A DNA stretch of 15,161 bases from DAOTXK01 sp034435395 (lineage in GTDB: Bacteria > Chloroflexota > Anaerolineae > Aggregatilineales > Ch27). The stretch is from positions 1 to 15,161 of the forward strand of contig DAOTXK010000043.1 of NCBI GenBank assembly GCA_034435395.1. Direction: 5' to 3'. Shown here piece after piece: positions 1 through 5,938 of the stretch; positions within the stretch are counted from its first letter, which is position 1; each line of letters opens with the position of its first letter. The notes beneath the pieces were generated by a model. It saw nothing but the letters and a program-made list of their open reading frames with translations, did no database searches and was not told the DNA's origin. A program made the position numbers and the translations under genes.

Positions 1-88
1 GGGCCGGGGGGCGGGGGCAGCGGCGGTGCGGCCCGATCCACCCGCCAAACCCGGACGCCACCACTCTTCGGCTAACGACCGCCGCGCC
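1..88 (-). other. Non-coding spacer downstream of rpsK, up to the window edge
   Basis: These 88 bases follow the rpsK stop codon. The minus strand has no ATG here and no plausible start for rpsD, the gene usually found next, so rpsD would have to begin beyond the window edge. Bases 1-20 are almost pure G on the plus strand. An 8-base complementary pair (20-27 with 78-85) could close a long loop, but there is no U-tract and I do not call a terminator. Confidence 0.5.
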
Positions 89-490
89 TCAGACGCGGCG
101 CTTCTTGGGCGGGCGGCACCCGTTGTGCGGGACCGGGGTCGCGTCCTTGATCGAGCGGACCTTGATCCCGCTGGCCTGGATGGCCCGGATCGCCGATTCG
201 CGGCCCGGCCCCGGCCCTTTCACCACGATATCCACCTCCTGCACCCCATGTTCCTGGGCCGAGGTGCAGGCGTTGCGGGCGGCCAGCCCGGCGGCGTAGG
301 GCGTGCTCTTACGCGAGCCTTTGAAGCCGGAAGTCCCGGCGCTGGCCCAGGCGATCACGTTGCCCTGCTGGTCCGTCATGCTGACGATGGTGTTGTTGAA
401 GGTGGCATGAATATGGGCCTGACCGTACGGAATATTCTTTTTGACCTTACGGGCCGCGCCGCGGCGGGCCGTTCCTCTGCTGCGTCCCAT
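89..490 (-). CDS. rpsK: 30S ribosomal protein S11
   Basis: S11 sits on the platform of the small subunit, next to S7 and S18, and helps shape the mRNA exit region around the E site. The 133-residue product is full length. It has a basic N-terminus, the conserved stretch with HIHATFNNTIVS (residues 26-37), and the very conserved C-terminal PHNGCRPPKK (121-130) ending in RRV. The start at 490 is an ATG with a moderate purine-rich stretch (GCAGGG) about 8 bases upstream. It lies 199 bases after rpsM, the longest spacer in the window, and that spacer is rich in stem-loops. The stop is TGA. The gene belongs to the alpha operon with rpmJ and rpsM. Identification is certain from the protein sequence. 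Confidence 0.98.
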   Translation of the reverse strand: MGRSRGTARRGAARKVKKNIPYGQAHIHATFNNTIVSMTDQQGNVIAWASAGTSGFKGSRKSTPYAAGLAARNACTSAQEHGVQEVDIVVKGPGPGRESAIRAIQASGIKVRSIKDATPVPHNGCRPPKKRRV

Positions 491-567
491 GCCTGATTCC
501 CTGCCTTAATCGTGTGTCACATATTTCCGGTGACGGAACGCCGGATGCCGATCACGGGCTGTCAAAT

Positions 568-660
568 CAGCAGGACGTGGCGAGCACGCCCTGCTGGGAT
601 GTCAGGTGATCAACCCCTGAAAGAGTGCCTGGGCACCCGCCCGGCCCCATGCCCCAGGCA
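568..660 (-). promoter_or_regulatory. Tandem stem-loops in the rpsM-rpsK spacer
   Basis: The 199-base spacer (491-689) can form three successive stem-loops on the transcribed strand. The first is an 8-bp stem, 653-660 with 626-633, with a 19-base loop. The second is 7 bp with one mismatch, 614-620 with 602-608. The third is a 12-bp stem with one G-U pair, 585-596 with 568-579, closing the 5-base loop CTCGC. None is followed by a run of U, so an intrinsic terminator is unlikely. A leader controlling rpsK translation (S4 or S11 autoregulation) or an mRNA processing or stability element is possible. The function is inference; the complementarity is visible. Confidence 0.45.
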
Positions 661-689
661 TGGACCGGGGAGACGCGCCAGCCGGCGTC

Positions 690-1073
690 CTACTTCTTCT
701 TCATGCCGCGCCGCCGCCCGCGCCCGGCCACCGTTTTCTTGGGGCCTTTGCGCGTGCGGGCGTTGGTGCGGGTCCGCTGCCCGCGCACGGGCAGGTGATA
801 CCGATGCCGCAAACCCCGGTAGCAGCCGATCTCCTGCAAGCGCTTGATGTTCATCTGCACTTCGCGGCGCAGGTCGGCTTCCAGCCGATAATTGGACAAC
901 TCCTGGCGGATGGCGGTGATATCCGCCTCGGTCAGGTCCTTGGCCCGTGTATCCGGATCAACCCCCGCCGCGGCCAGGATCCGGTTGCTGCGCGGCCGGC
1001 CGATGCCGTACACGTAGGTCAGCGCGATCTCAATCCGCTTGTCGCGCGGTATGTCAACGCCCTGGATACGCAT
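690..1073 (-). CDS. rpsM: 30S ribosomal protein S13
   Basis: S13 is a head protein of the small subunit. It forms bridges to the large subunit (with L5) and touches P-site tRNA with its C-terminal tail. The 127-residue product has the family N-terminus MRIQGVDIPRDKR, the YGIGRPRSNRIL helix-turn segment (22-33), the conserved RGLRHR (86-91) and PVRGQRT (95-101), and a highly basic tail (GRGRRRGMKKK) that suits rRNA and tRNA contact. The ATG at 1073 has AAGGG ten bases upstream and follows the rpmJ stop by 13 bases, so both are probably read from the promoter ahead of rpmJ. The stop is TAG. Length and motifs are normal for bacteria. Confidence 0.98.
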   Translation of the reverse strand: MRIQGVDIPRDKRIEIALTYVYGIGRPRSNRILAAAGVDPDTRAKDLTEADITAIRQELSNYRLEADLRREVQMNIKRLQEIGCYRGLRHRYHLPVRGQRTRTNARTRKGPKKTVAGRGRRRGMKKK

Positions 1074-1086
1074 GCGACTCTATCCC

Positions 1087-1200
1087 TTACCCCTGACGCT
1101 GCTTGTGCTTGGGGTTGTCGCAGATCACCATCACGCGACCGTGACGCTTGATCACCTTGCACTTGGGGCAGCGCCGCTTGACGGATGCTGCTACTCTCAT
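1087..1200 (-). CDS. rpmJ: 50S ribosomal protein L36, zinc-binding form
   Basis: This 37-residue gene encodes L36, the smallest large-subunit protein, which binds near the L6 and sarcin-ricin side of 23S rRNA. The zinc ligands are all present: Cys11, Cys14, Cys27 and His32, as in the ancestral 'C+' form. It begins MRVAASVKRRC and ends PKHKQRQG. The ATG at 1200 is chosen because GGAG lies 8 bases upstream; an in-frame ATG at 1206 is only 2 bases from that site. The stop is TAA at 1087. It is the first gene after the promoter at 1246-1274, and infA, its usual upstream partner, is missing. Confidence 0.96.
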   Translation of the reverse strand: MRVAASVKRRCPKCKVIKRHGRVMVICDNPKHKQRQG

Positions 1201-1245
1201 AATCATTTCTCCGCGTATACTCACTGCCCATCAACGCAAAACAAC

Positions 1246-1274
1246 ATTATAGCAGAAAATTCTGCCTGCGTCTA
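1246..1274 (-). promoter_or_regulatory. Extended -10 promoter for rpmJ-rpsM-rpsK
   Basis: On the minus strand there is a perfect TATAAT (1251-1246) with an upstream TG (TGCTATAAT), an exact extended -10 element. Seventeen bases upstream is TAGACG (1274-1269), matching 4 of 6 bases of TTGACA. It lies in the only clearly AT-rich spot of the window. The predicted start is near 1239, giving a leader of about 39 bases before the rpmJ ATG. It would let the alpha operon be transcribed apart from the spc genes. This is a housekeeping sigma-70-type match seen by eye. Confidence 0.8.
1252..1265. promoter_or_regulatory. Operator-like palindrome inside the rpmJ promoter
   Basis: GCAGAATTTTCTGC on the minus strand is a perfect inverted repeat with 6-base arms and a 2-base centre. 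It fills the promoter spacer directly against the -10 element, so a protein bound there would block RNA polymerase. The regulator is unknown. It lies upstream of the predicted transcription start, so it is not an RNA leader hairpin of this promoter's transcript. Confidence 0.5.
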
Positions 1275-1304
1275 GGGAAGTGCCCAAAATCGGGCCGGAT
1301 GCGG

Positions 1305-2099
1305 CTACTCCGCTGTCAGAATCAGCGGCTCGCCGTCCTCCATGACGGCGATGGTGTGCTCAAAGTGCGCGCACAGCGAGCCGTCTTTGGTCACCACCGT
1401 CCAGTGATCGTCGAGCACTTTGGTATCCGGCAGCCCGGCGTTGACCATTGGCTCCAGGGCGAAGGTCATCCCTGGCCGGAGGGGGACGCTCTTCCCCCCC
1501 CGCCGCGGGGCCCGGCGCGGCCACCAGTTGGGAATTTGCGGCTCTTCGTGCATCTCCCGACCGACGCCGTGGCCGGTGTATTCCCGCACCACGCTGTAGC
1601 CATGCCCCTCCACGAACTTCTGGATGGCCTTGGAGATGTCGCTGGACTCGCGGCCGGGGGTGCACAGCCGGATGCCCACCCACAGGGCCTCTTGCGTCAC
1701 CTCCAGCAGATGCTGCACGGCAGGGCTGATCGTCCCCACGCCTACCGTCAGGGCCGAATCGCCCACGTACCCTTCGTAGATCGCGCCGCAGTCCAGACTG
1801 ATGATGTCGCCCTCCTGCAAGATGCGGTCGGCGGAGGGGATGCCGTGCACCAGTTCATTGTTGATGCTGGCCGTGATCGTCGCCGGGAACGGATGCGGGC
1901 TGCCCGGCGGGTAACCCAGGAAGGCCGCCTGGGCGTGATGTTTGGCCAGAATGTCCGCCGCGATCTGGTCCAGGACCAGGGTGCTGATGCCGGGCTGCAC
2001 GGCCTGGCGCAGGGCGGCCAGGACTTTGGCATTGATGCGCCCGGCTTCCCGCATGATGGCGATCTCTTCAGCGGATTTGTACCTGATAGCCATGCCCAT
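1305..2099 (-). CDS. map: Type I methionine aminopeptidase
   Basis: This enzyme removes the initiator Met from new proteins when the second residue is small, acting at the ribosome exit after deformylation. The 264-residue product is of bacterial type I length. The five metal ligands of the pita-bread fold are visible: Asp103 and Asp114 (in SLDCGAIYEGYVGDS), His177 (TGHGVGREMHEEP), Glu216 (FALEPMVNAG) and Glu247 (FEHTIAV), with the substrate-side His85 (HGIP). The loop between EPQ and LRPGM carries extra basic residues and two Trp (192-204), longer than in E. coli. The start is ATG at 2099, with a second in-frame ATG at 2093; no strong ribosome site separates them. It lies 7 bases after adk, the usual secY-adk-map order. 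Confidence 0.97.
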   Translation of the reverse strand: MGMAIRYKSAEEIAIMREAGRINAKVLAALRQAVQPGISTLVLDQIAADILAKHHAQAAFLGYPPGSPHPFPATITASINNELVHGIPSADRILQEGDIISLDCGAIYEGYVGDSALTVGVGTISPAVQHLLEVTQEALWVGIRLCTPGRESSDISKAIQKFVEGHGYSVVREYTGHGVGREMHEEPQIPNWWPRRAPRRGGKSVPLRPGMTFALEPMVNAGLPDTKVLDDHWTVVTKDGSLCAHFEHTIAVMEDGEPLILTAE

Positions 2100-2106
2100 C
2101 CCGTGT

Positions 2107-2763
2107 TCAGGTGTTGAGCTGCGCCAGCGCCTCGACCACCGCCTCTCCTACCGCTTCGATCGGTCGTTCGGCGTTCACCTCCAGCAGCAGTCCCTGCTCC
2201 CGGTAGTAGTCCAGCAGGGGGCTGGTTTTGGCGTGGAACTCCGCGATGCGCTTGCGGACCGCCTCCGGCTGGTCGTCTTCCCGGGTGAACAGTTCCCCGC
2301 CGTCGATGTCGCAGATGCCATCCTGCCGGGGCGGGTTGTACCGCCGGTGATAGATGTGTTGCTCATCCAGCCGGCACTGGAGCCGCCCGCTGATGCGCTC
2401 AACCGCCTCTTCGTCGTCGATGTGCAGGTAGACGACCGCCGTCAGCCGATGGCCCAGTTCGGCCATCAGCGCGTCGAGCGCCTCGGCCTGCGGGCGGGTC
2501 CGGGGGAAACCATCCAGGATGAAGCCGCGCCGGGCGTCCTCCTGGGTGATGCGTTCCCGGACGATCTGGATGGTGATCGCGTCCGGCACCAGATCGCCCC
2601 GCGCCATGATGGCCTGCACCTGGCGGGCCAGCGGCGTCTGCTGATCTTTCATGGACCGGAACAGGCCGCCGCTGGTGATGTGGGGGATGCCAAACCGCTC
2701 CCGGAGCATGGCCGCCTGAGTGCCCTTGCCAGCGCCCTGCACGCCCATCATCACGAGGTACAT
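2107..2763 (-). CDS. adk: Adenylate kinase, long form with metal-type lid
   Basis: This cytoplasmic enzyme makes 2 ADP from ATP and AMP and balances adenine nucleotides. The 218-residue product has the P-loop GVQGAGKGTQ (7-16), Arg36, DGFPRT (84-89) with Arg88, and lid arginines 123 and 127. The long lid (about 127-165) carries Cys130, Asp133, Cys151 and Asp154 where zinc-type enzymes have mostly Cys. E. coli Asp33 is replaced by Gly33 (TSGGLFR). The ATG at 2763 is chosen because it gives the normal MYLVMMG start and has a GGGGGG site 7 bases upstream; a GTG at 2817 would add 18 unusual residues. It follows secY by 75 bases and precedes map by 7. Confidence 0.96.
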   Translation of the reverse strand: MYLVMMGVQGAGKGTQAAMLRERFGIPHITSGGLFRSMKDQQTPLARQVQAIMARGDLVPDAITIQIVRERITQEDARRGFILDGFPRTRPQAEALDALMAELGHRLTAVVYLHIDDEEAVERISGRLQCRLDEQHIYHRRYNPPRQDGICDIDGGELFTREDDQPEAVRKRIAEFHAKTSPLLDYYREQGLLLEVNAERPIEAVGEAVVEALAQLNT

Positions 2764-2790
2764 CGGGTTTCCCCCCTGGTTCATGGCCTG

Positions 2791-2825
2791 GGCAGGGGCG
2801 CGGGCGACCGGCGTCACCCCCTGCC
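2791..2825 (-). promoter_or_regulatory. Stem-loop in the secY-adk spacer
   Basis: On the transcribed strand GGCAGGGG (2825-2818) pairs with CCCCTGCC (2798-2791), 8 bp. An inner 5-bp stem (GTGAC with GTCGC, one G-U) closes the loop GCCG. It lies between the secY stop and the adk start. There is no U-tract, so a leader or mRNA-stability element is more likely than a terminator. Confidence 0.35.
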
Positions 2826-2838
2826 TTACCCATAAAGG

Positions 2839-4155
2839 CTAACGCATAAAGGCATCGTAGTTGCGCATCACCAACTGGGCTTCCAGCTGGCGCATGGTGT
2901 CCAGCACCACGCCGACCACGATGATCAAGCCGGCGCTGCTGATCACGCTGGCCGGGTTGCTGCCGTAGGTTGTGCTCGTGCCAGGGAACAGGACCGCGTT
3001 GATCAGCTGCACAATGCCCGGCAGCACGGCCACCACACCCAGGAAGATCGCCCCCACCAGGGTGATGCGGCGCACCACGGTGGTGATGTAGTCCTGGGTG
3101 CGCTTCCCCGGTCGGATGCCGGGGATGAAGCCGCCCTGCCGTTGCAGATTGTCCCCCAGGTTCTGGTTCTGGACCATCACGTCGGTGTAAAAGTAGGTGA
3201 AGCCCACCACAAACAGGAAGTAGACGAACCAGTAGGTGAAGCCGCTCTGGTTGCCGAACGTCTCCCGGATAGAGTCGCCGACCGGCCCCCGGGGGAACAG
3301 GCTGGCGATCACGGCGGGGAAGGCGATGATCGCCTGGGCGAAGATCAGCGGGATCATGCCCGCCGTGTTGACGCGCAGCGGGATATGCGTGCTGCCGCCG
3401 CCGTAAATCTTCCGCCCACGTACCCGCTTGCCATATTGAACCGGGATGCGCCGCTGGCCTTCCTGCACCACCACGATGGCGACGATCGTGATGGCGGTCA
3501 GGACGGCGAAGACGGCCACGCTGTAGAGCACGTTGGGGCTGTTAAGGATCAGCCGCCCCAGGTTGAAGGGGACCTGGGCCACGATGCCGGAGAAGATGAT
3601 GATGCTCAGGCCCTGGCCGATGCCCTGCTCGGTGATCAGATCGCCCAGCCAGATGGCGAACATGGTCCCGGCGGTCATGGTGATGATGGTGGACAGCGTG
3701 ACGAAGGGATCGGTGCCGAAGTTTTCGATGATCTGCTGGCCGCCCGACAGGCCGGAGAAGATGTTGATCTGGCCCCACGCTTGCAGCGCGGCCATAGGGA
3801 TGGCCAGGTAGTAGGTGTACTGGTTGATCTTATCGGTCCCGCCCGGCTCACGCGCGATCTCTTCCAGCTTGGGGATGATCGGGGTGAGCAGCGTGAAAAT
3901 AATCGAGGCGGTGATGTAGGGGTACACGCCATTGGCGATCACGCTGAAGTTGGAGACCGCCCCGCCGGAGAGCAGGTTGAGCACATTGAGGAGTCCGGCC
4001 CCCTCGCCCTCGAACAGCGCTCTCAGGGCGTCGCGGTTGACGCCCGGCACGGGGACGTGCGCCGCGAACTGGTACACGAGCAGGATCAACAGCGTATAGA
4101 GCAGTTTGTTTCGCAGGTCCGGAAGGCGGAAGGCATTCCGCATTGCCTCGATCAT
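2839..4155 (-). CDS. secY: Protein translocase subunit SecY
   Basis: SecY is the pore of the SecYEG channel that exports unfolded proteins and inserts membrane proteins. The 438-residue product is typical and has about ten hydrophobic segments, the first near residues 17-36. Visible landmarks are the plug region LSGGAVSNFS (62-71), the signature GVYPYITASIIFTLL (76-90), the basic cytoplasmic loop QEGQRRIPVQYGKR (231-244), LRVNTAGMIPLIFA (260-273), the SecA- and ribosome-facing loop GGFIPGIRPGKRT (341-353), and the tail MRQLEAQLVMRNYDAF. The ATG at 4155 has GAGG upstream, and another ATG four codons later is less well spaced. It lies 99 bases after rplO with a stem-loop between them, and before adk, as in many spc operons. 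Confidence 0.98.
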   Translation of the reverse strand: MIEAMRNAFRLPDLRNKLLYTLLILLVYQFAAHVPVPGVNRDALRALFEGEGAGLLNVLNLLSGGAVSNFSVIANGVYPYITASIIFTLLTPIIPKLEEIAREPGGTDKINQYTYYLAIPMAALQAWGQINIFSGLSGGQQIIENFGTDPFVTLSTIITMTAGTMFAIWLGDLITEQGIGQGLSIIIFSGIVAQVPFNLGRLILNSPNVLYSVAVFAVLTAITIVAIVVVQEGQRRIPVQYGKRVRGRKIYGGGSTHIPLRVNTAGMIPLIFAQAIIAFPAVIASLFPRGPVGDSIRETFGNQSGFTYWFVYFLFVVGFTYFYTDVMVQNQNLGDNLQRQGGFIPGIRPGKRTQDYITTVVRRITLVGAIFLGVVAVLPGIVQLINAVLFPGTSTTYGSNPASVISSAGLIIVVGVVLDTMRQLEAQLVMRNYDAFMR

Positions 4156-4198
4156 GGGTGTTTATTCCTCACGCTAGGTGGCCGGGGCGGCGGTGAGG

Positions 4199-4226
4199 GG
4201 CGCTGGGAGCGACGCCCGCCAGCGCC
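4199..4226 (-). promoter_or_regulatory. Stem-loop in the rplO-secY spacer
   Basis: GGCGCTGG (4226-4219 on the minus strand) pairs perfectly with CCAGCGCC (4206-4199), an 8-bp GC stem with a 12-base loop, in the 99-base spacer. A C-rich tract, not U, follows it. It may separate translation of secY from the ribosomal genes or mark an RNA processing site; that role is inference. Confidence 0.35.
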
Positions 4227-4254
4227 GCGTGCAGCCGACGCATTTACCGGGGCG

Positions 4255-4785
4255 TCAGTCGGACTGGCGGGCGCGCAGCGCTTCCAGTTGCGCCTTGGGC
4301 AGCTTCTTGACCGTGGCGAAGGGGCCGGTGACCGGCAGGGTGAGCGTTTCGACGCTCCCGCCGGCGGCCTCGATCTTCTGCTGGGCGGACCGGGAGAAGC
4401 GGTGCGCCTGGACGGTGAGCGCCTTATCCAGCTGGCCCCGGCCCAGGATGACGACCGGGTCGTCGGCGTCGCGGATCAGGCCCCTGGCGGCCAGGGTTTC
4501 TGGGGTCACAGCCTCGCCCTCATCAAACCGTTGGGCCAGGGCGTCCACGTTCACTTCCTGGTACTCCAGCCGGAAGGGGTTGTTGAAGCCGCGCTTGAAG
4601 GGCAGCCGCCGCGCCAGCGGGAGCTGGCCGCCTTCAAAGAAGGGACCTTTGCCGCCGCCGCTGCGGGCGTTCTGACCCTTGGTGCCGCGCCCGGCGGTTT
4701 TGCCCTTGCCCGCCGCGATCCCCCGACCCACCCGGGTCTTTGGCTTTCGCGCGCCCGGCGACGGGCGTAAATCATGCAGTTTCAT
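4255..4785 (-). CDS. rplO: 50S ribosomal protein L15
   Basis: L15 is an assembly protein of the large subunit whose long N-terminal arm threads through 23S rRNA. The 176-residue product starts MKLHDLRPSPGARK and has the Gly- and basic-rich arm: GRG at 20-22, GKGKTAGRGTKGQNAR at 26-41, then GGGKGPFFEGGQLPLARRLP (43-62). A globular domain follows. It is a little longer than the usual 145-150 residues. The ATG at 4785 overlaps the end of rpmD by 14 bases, with AGGAAG nine bases upstream inside rpmD, which suggests coupled translation. The rpsE-rpmD-rplO-secY order is that of the classical spc operon. Confidence 0.98.
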   Translation of the reverse strand: MKLHDLRPSPGARKPKTRVGRGIAAGKGKTAGRGTKGQNARSGGGKGPFFEGGQLPLARRLPFKRGFNNPFRLEYQEVNVDALAQRFDEGEAVTPETLAARGLIRDADDPVVILGRGQLDKALTVQAHRFSRSAQQKIEAAGGSVETLTLPVTGPFATVKKLPKAQLEALRARQSD

Positions 4786-4978
4786 CGTTTTTAACTTCCT
4801 CGACGCTGACCAGGTGGCCCACCTTGTGGATCATGCCCTGGATGACGGGCGTGTCCGGGTGGAGCACGCTCTGGTTCAACTTGCGCAGTCCCAGCGCGCG
4901 GACGGTGCGCTTCTGCTTGACGTTGTAGCCGATGACGCTCTTGATCAACGTGATCTTGAGGGTCTTTGGTTTGCTCAT
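4772..4978 (-). CDS. rpmD: 50S ribosomal protein L30
   Basis: L30 is a small peripheral protein of the large subunit. This 68-residue product has the family core: ITLIKSVIGYNVKQKRTVRALGL in two short pieces (ITLIKSVIGY then KRTVRALGLRKLNQSV), followed by HPDTPVIQGMIHKVGHLVSVEE. It is a few residues longer than the common 58-60 because of a short acidic tail (VKNDETA). Its ATG overlaps the rpsE stop in an ATGA junction, so translation probably restarts from rpsE. Its own end overlaps rplO by 14 bases. Its position between rpsE and rplO confirms the call. Confidence 0.97.
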   Translation of the reverse strand: MSKPKTLKITLIKSVIGYNVKQKRTVRALGLRKLNQSVLHPDTPVIQGMIHKVGHLVSVEEVKNDETA

Positions 4979-5553
4979 GTGTCTTCGCCCTCACTCCGCC
5001 TGGCCCGACGCCAGAATGGCCGGACCTCACGCGGGTCTTTGCCGCGTATGGCCGCCAGTTCCTCCGCGTTTTTGAGTTGTTTGAGGCCGTCCAGCGTGGC
5101 GAAGGCCACGTTGAGGATGTTGGCACTGCCCTGGCTTTTGCTGAGGATGTCGCGGATGCCGACCGCTTCCAGCACGGCGCGCACGCCGCCGCCAGCGATC
5201 ACCCCGGTGCCGGGGGAAGCCGGGCGCAGTAATACCTTGGCCCCGCCGTGACGCCCGATCACCTCATGCGGGATGGTGGTGCCCGCCAGGGCGATGGGGG
5301 CCATGGCCTTGCGGGCGTGCTCGGACCCCTTGCGGATGCTATCCGGCACTCCCCGGCTCTTGCCGACCCCGATGCCAACCTGGCCCTTGTTATCGCCGAC
5401 CACGACGACCGTGCGGAAGGCGAAGTGCCGCCCGCCCTTGACGACCTTGGCAACGCGGGTGATATCGATCACGCGCTCGTCGAACTCGTCGCGTTCTTCT
5501 TCGCGCCGTTCGCGCCGGGGCCTCCCTTTACCTGTACCTGGTCTGCCTGCCAT
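4975..5553 (-). CDS. rpsE: 30S ribosomal protein S5
   Basis: S5 lies at the mRNA entry side of the small subunit, contributes to decoding accuracy, and helps unwind mRNA together with S3 and S4. The 192-residue product has an Arg/Glu-rich N-terminal arm (1-27), the dsRBD-like domain with KVVKGGRHFAFRTVVVVGD (36-54) and GIGVGKSRGVPDSI (60-73), and the C-terminal domain with the conserved PGTGVIAGGGVRAVLE (114-129) and SANILNVAFATLDGL (143-157). The ATG at 5553 has AGGAG six bases upstream, 9 bases after rplR. Its TGA overlaps the rpmD start. Length and motifs are normal apart from a charged C-terminal tail. Confidence 0.98.
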   Translation of the reverse strand: MAGRPGTGKGRPRRERREEERDEFDERVIDITRVAKVVKGGRHFAFRTVVVVGDNKGQVGIGVGKSRGVPDSIRKGSEHARKAMAPIALAGTTIPHEVIGRHGGAKVLLRPASPGTGVIAGGGVRAVLEAVGIRDILSKSQGSANILNVAFATLDGLKQLKNAEELAAIRGKDPREVRPFWRRARRSEGEDT

Positions 5554-5562
5554 GTGCGTCTC

Positions 5563-5931
5563 CTAAAACTCCAATCCTGCTTCGCGCGCGCCTTCGGCCA
5601 GCGCCTGGACGCGCCCCTGGTACTTCCAGCCGCCGCGGTCGAAGACCACGGTGGTGATGCCAGCGGCCCTGGCCCGCTCGCCGATGGTTTTGCCCACCAC
5701 GCGAGCGGCTTCGGTTTTTTTCAGGCCGACGATCAGGGGTTTCACCTCGGGGTCGATGGTCGAGGCAGAAGCCAGCGTGTGGCCCTGTTGGTCGTCGATG
5801 ACCTGAGCATAGATGTGCGCGCTGCTGCGGAAGACATTCAGCCGGGGGCGGTCCGCCGTGCCCGCCAGCCGAACCCGCACGCGGCGATGGCGGCGCAGGC
5901 GCGCGAGGTGTTTTTGACTGGTCTTCGCCAT
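5563..5931 (-). CDS. rplR: 50S ribosomal protein L18
   Basis: L18 binds 5S rRNA with L5 and helps build the central protuberance. The 122-residue product is normal in length. It starts MAKTSQKHLARLRRHRRVR, a basic 5S-rRNA-binding arm, then has RPRLNVFRSSAHIYAQVIDD (28-47), and ends with the conserved VFDRGGWKYQGRVQALAEGA segment (96-115) and REAGLEF. The open frame runs further upstream, but the ATG at 5931 is chosen: it gives the family start, follows the rplF stop by 7 bases, and has an AAGGTGGG stretch before it. The longer frame would run back through rplF. rpsE follows 9 bases later. Confidence 0.97.
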   Translation of the reverse strand: MAKTSQKHLARLRRHRRVRVRLAGTADRPRLNVFRSSAHIYAQVIDDQQGHTLASASTIDPEVKPLIVGLKKTEAARVVGKTIGERARAAGITTVVFDRGGWKYQGRVQALAEGAREAGLEF

Positions 5932-5938
5932 GCGTGAA

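Noticed and set aside
1..20. The G-rich run at the left edge as a functional G-quadruplex
   Set aside because: Only a short part is visible at the window edge, and GC-rich non-coding sequence easily gives such runs; nothing else supports it.
560..565. A perfect TTGACA on the minus strand in the rpsM-rpsK spacer
   Set aside because: At 16-18 bases downstream there is only GGCGTT-like sequence, with no -10 element; the AAATAT further on is too far away.
568..660. The rpsM-rpsK hairpins as an intrinsic terminator
   Set aside because: No U-tract follows any of the stems; the last is followed by ATTTGACAG. rpsK would also be left without a promoter.
1299..2117. A 272-codon plus-strand frame opposite map
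   Set aside because: It covers map almost exactly in antisense, has no recognisable domain, and map has all catalytic residues.
2764..2817. Adenylate kinase starting at the GTG at 2817
   Set aside because: It would add 18 residues not found in the family. The GTG has no spaced ribosome site, while the ATG at 2763 has one.
3142..4770. A 542-codon open frame on the plus strand across secY and rplO
   Set aside because: It is antisense to two unmistakable genes, its product is low-complexity Asp/Gly/Gln/Arg-rich, and GC-rich third positions commonly leave such frames open.
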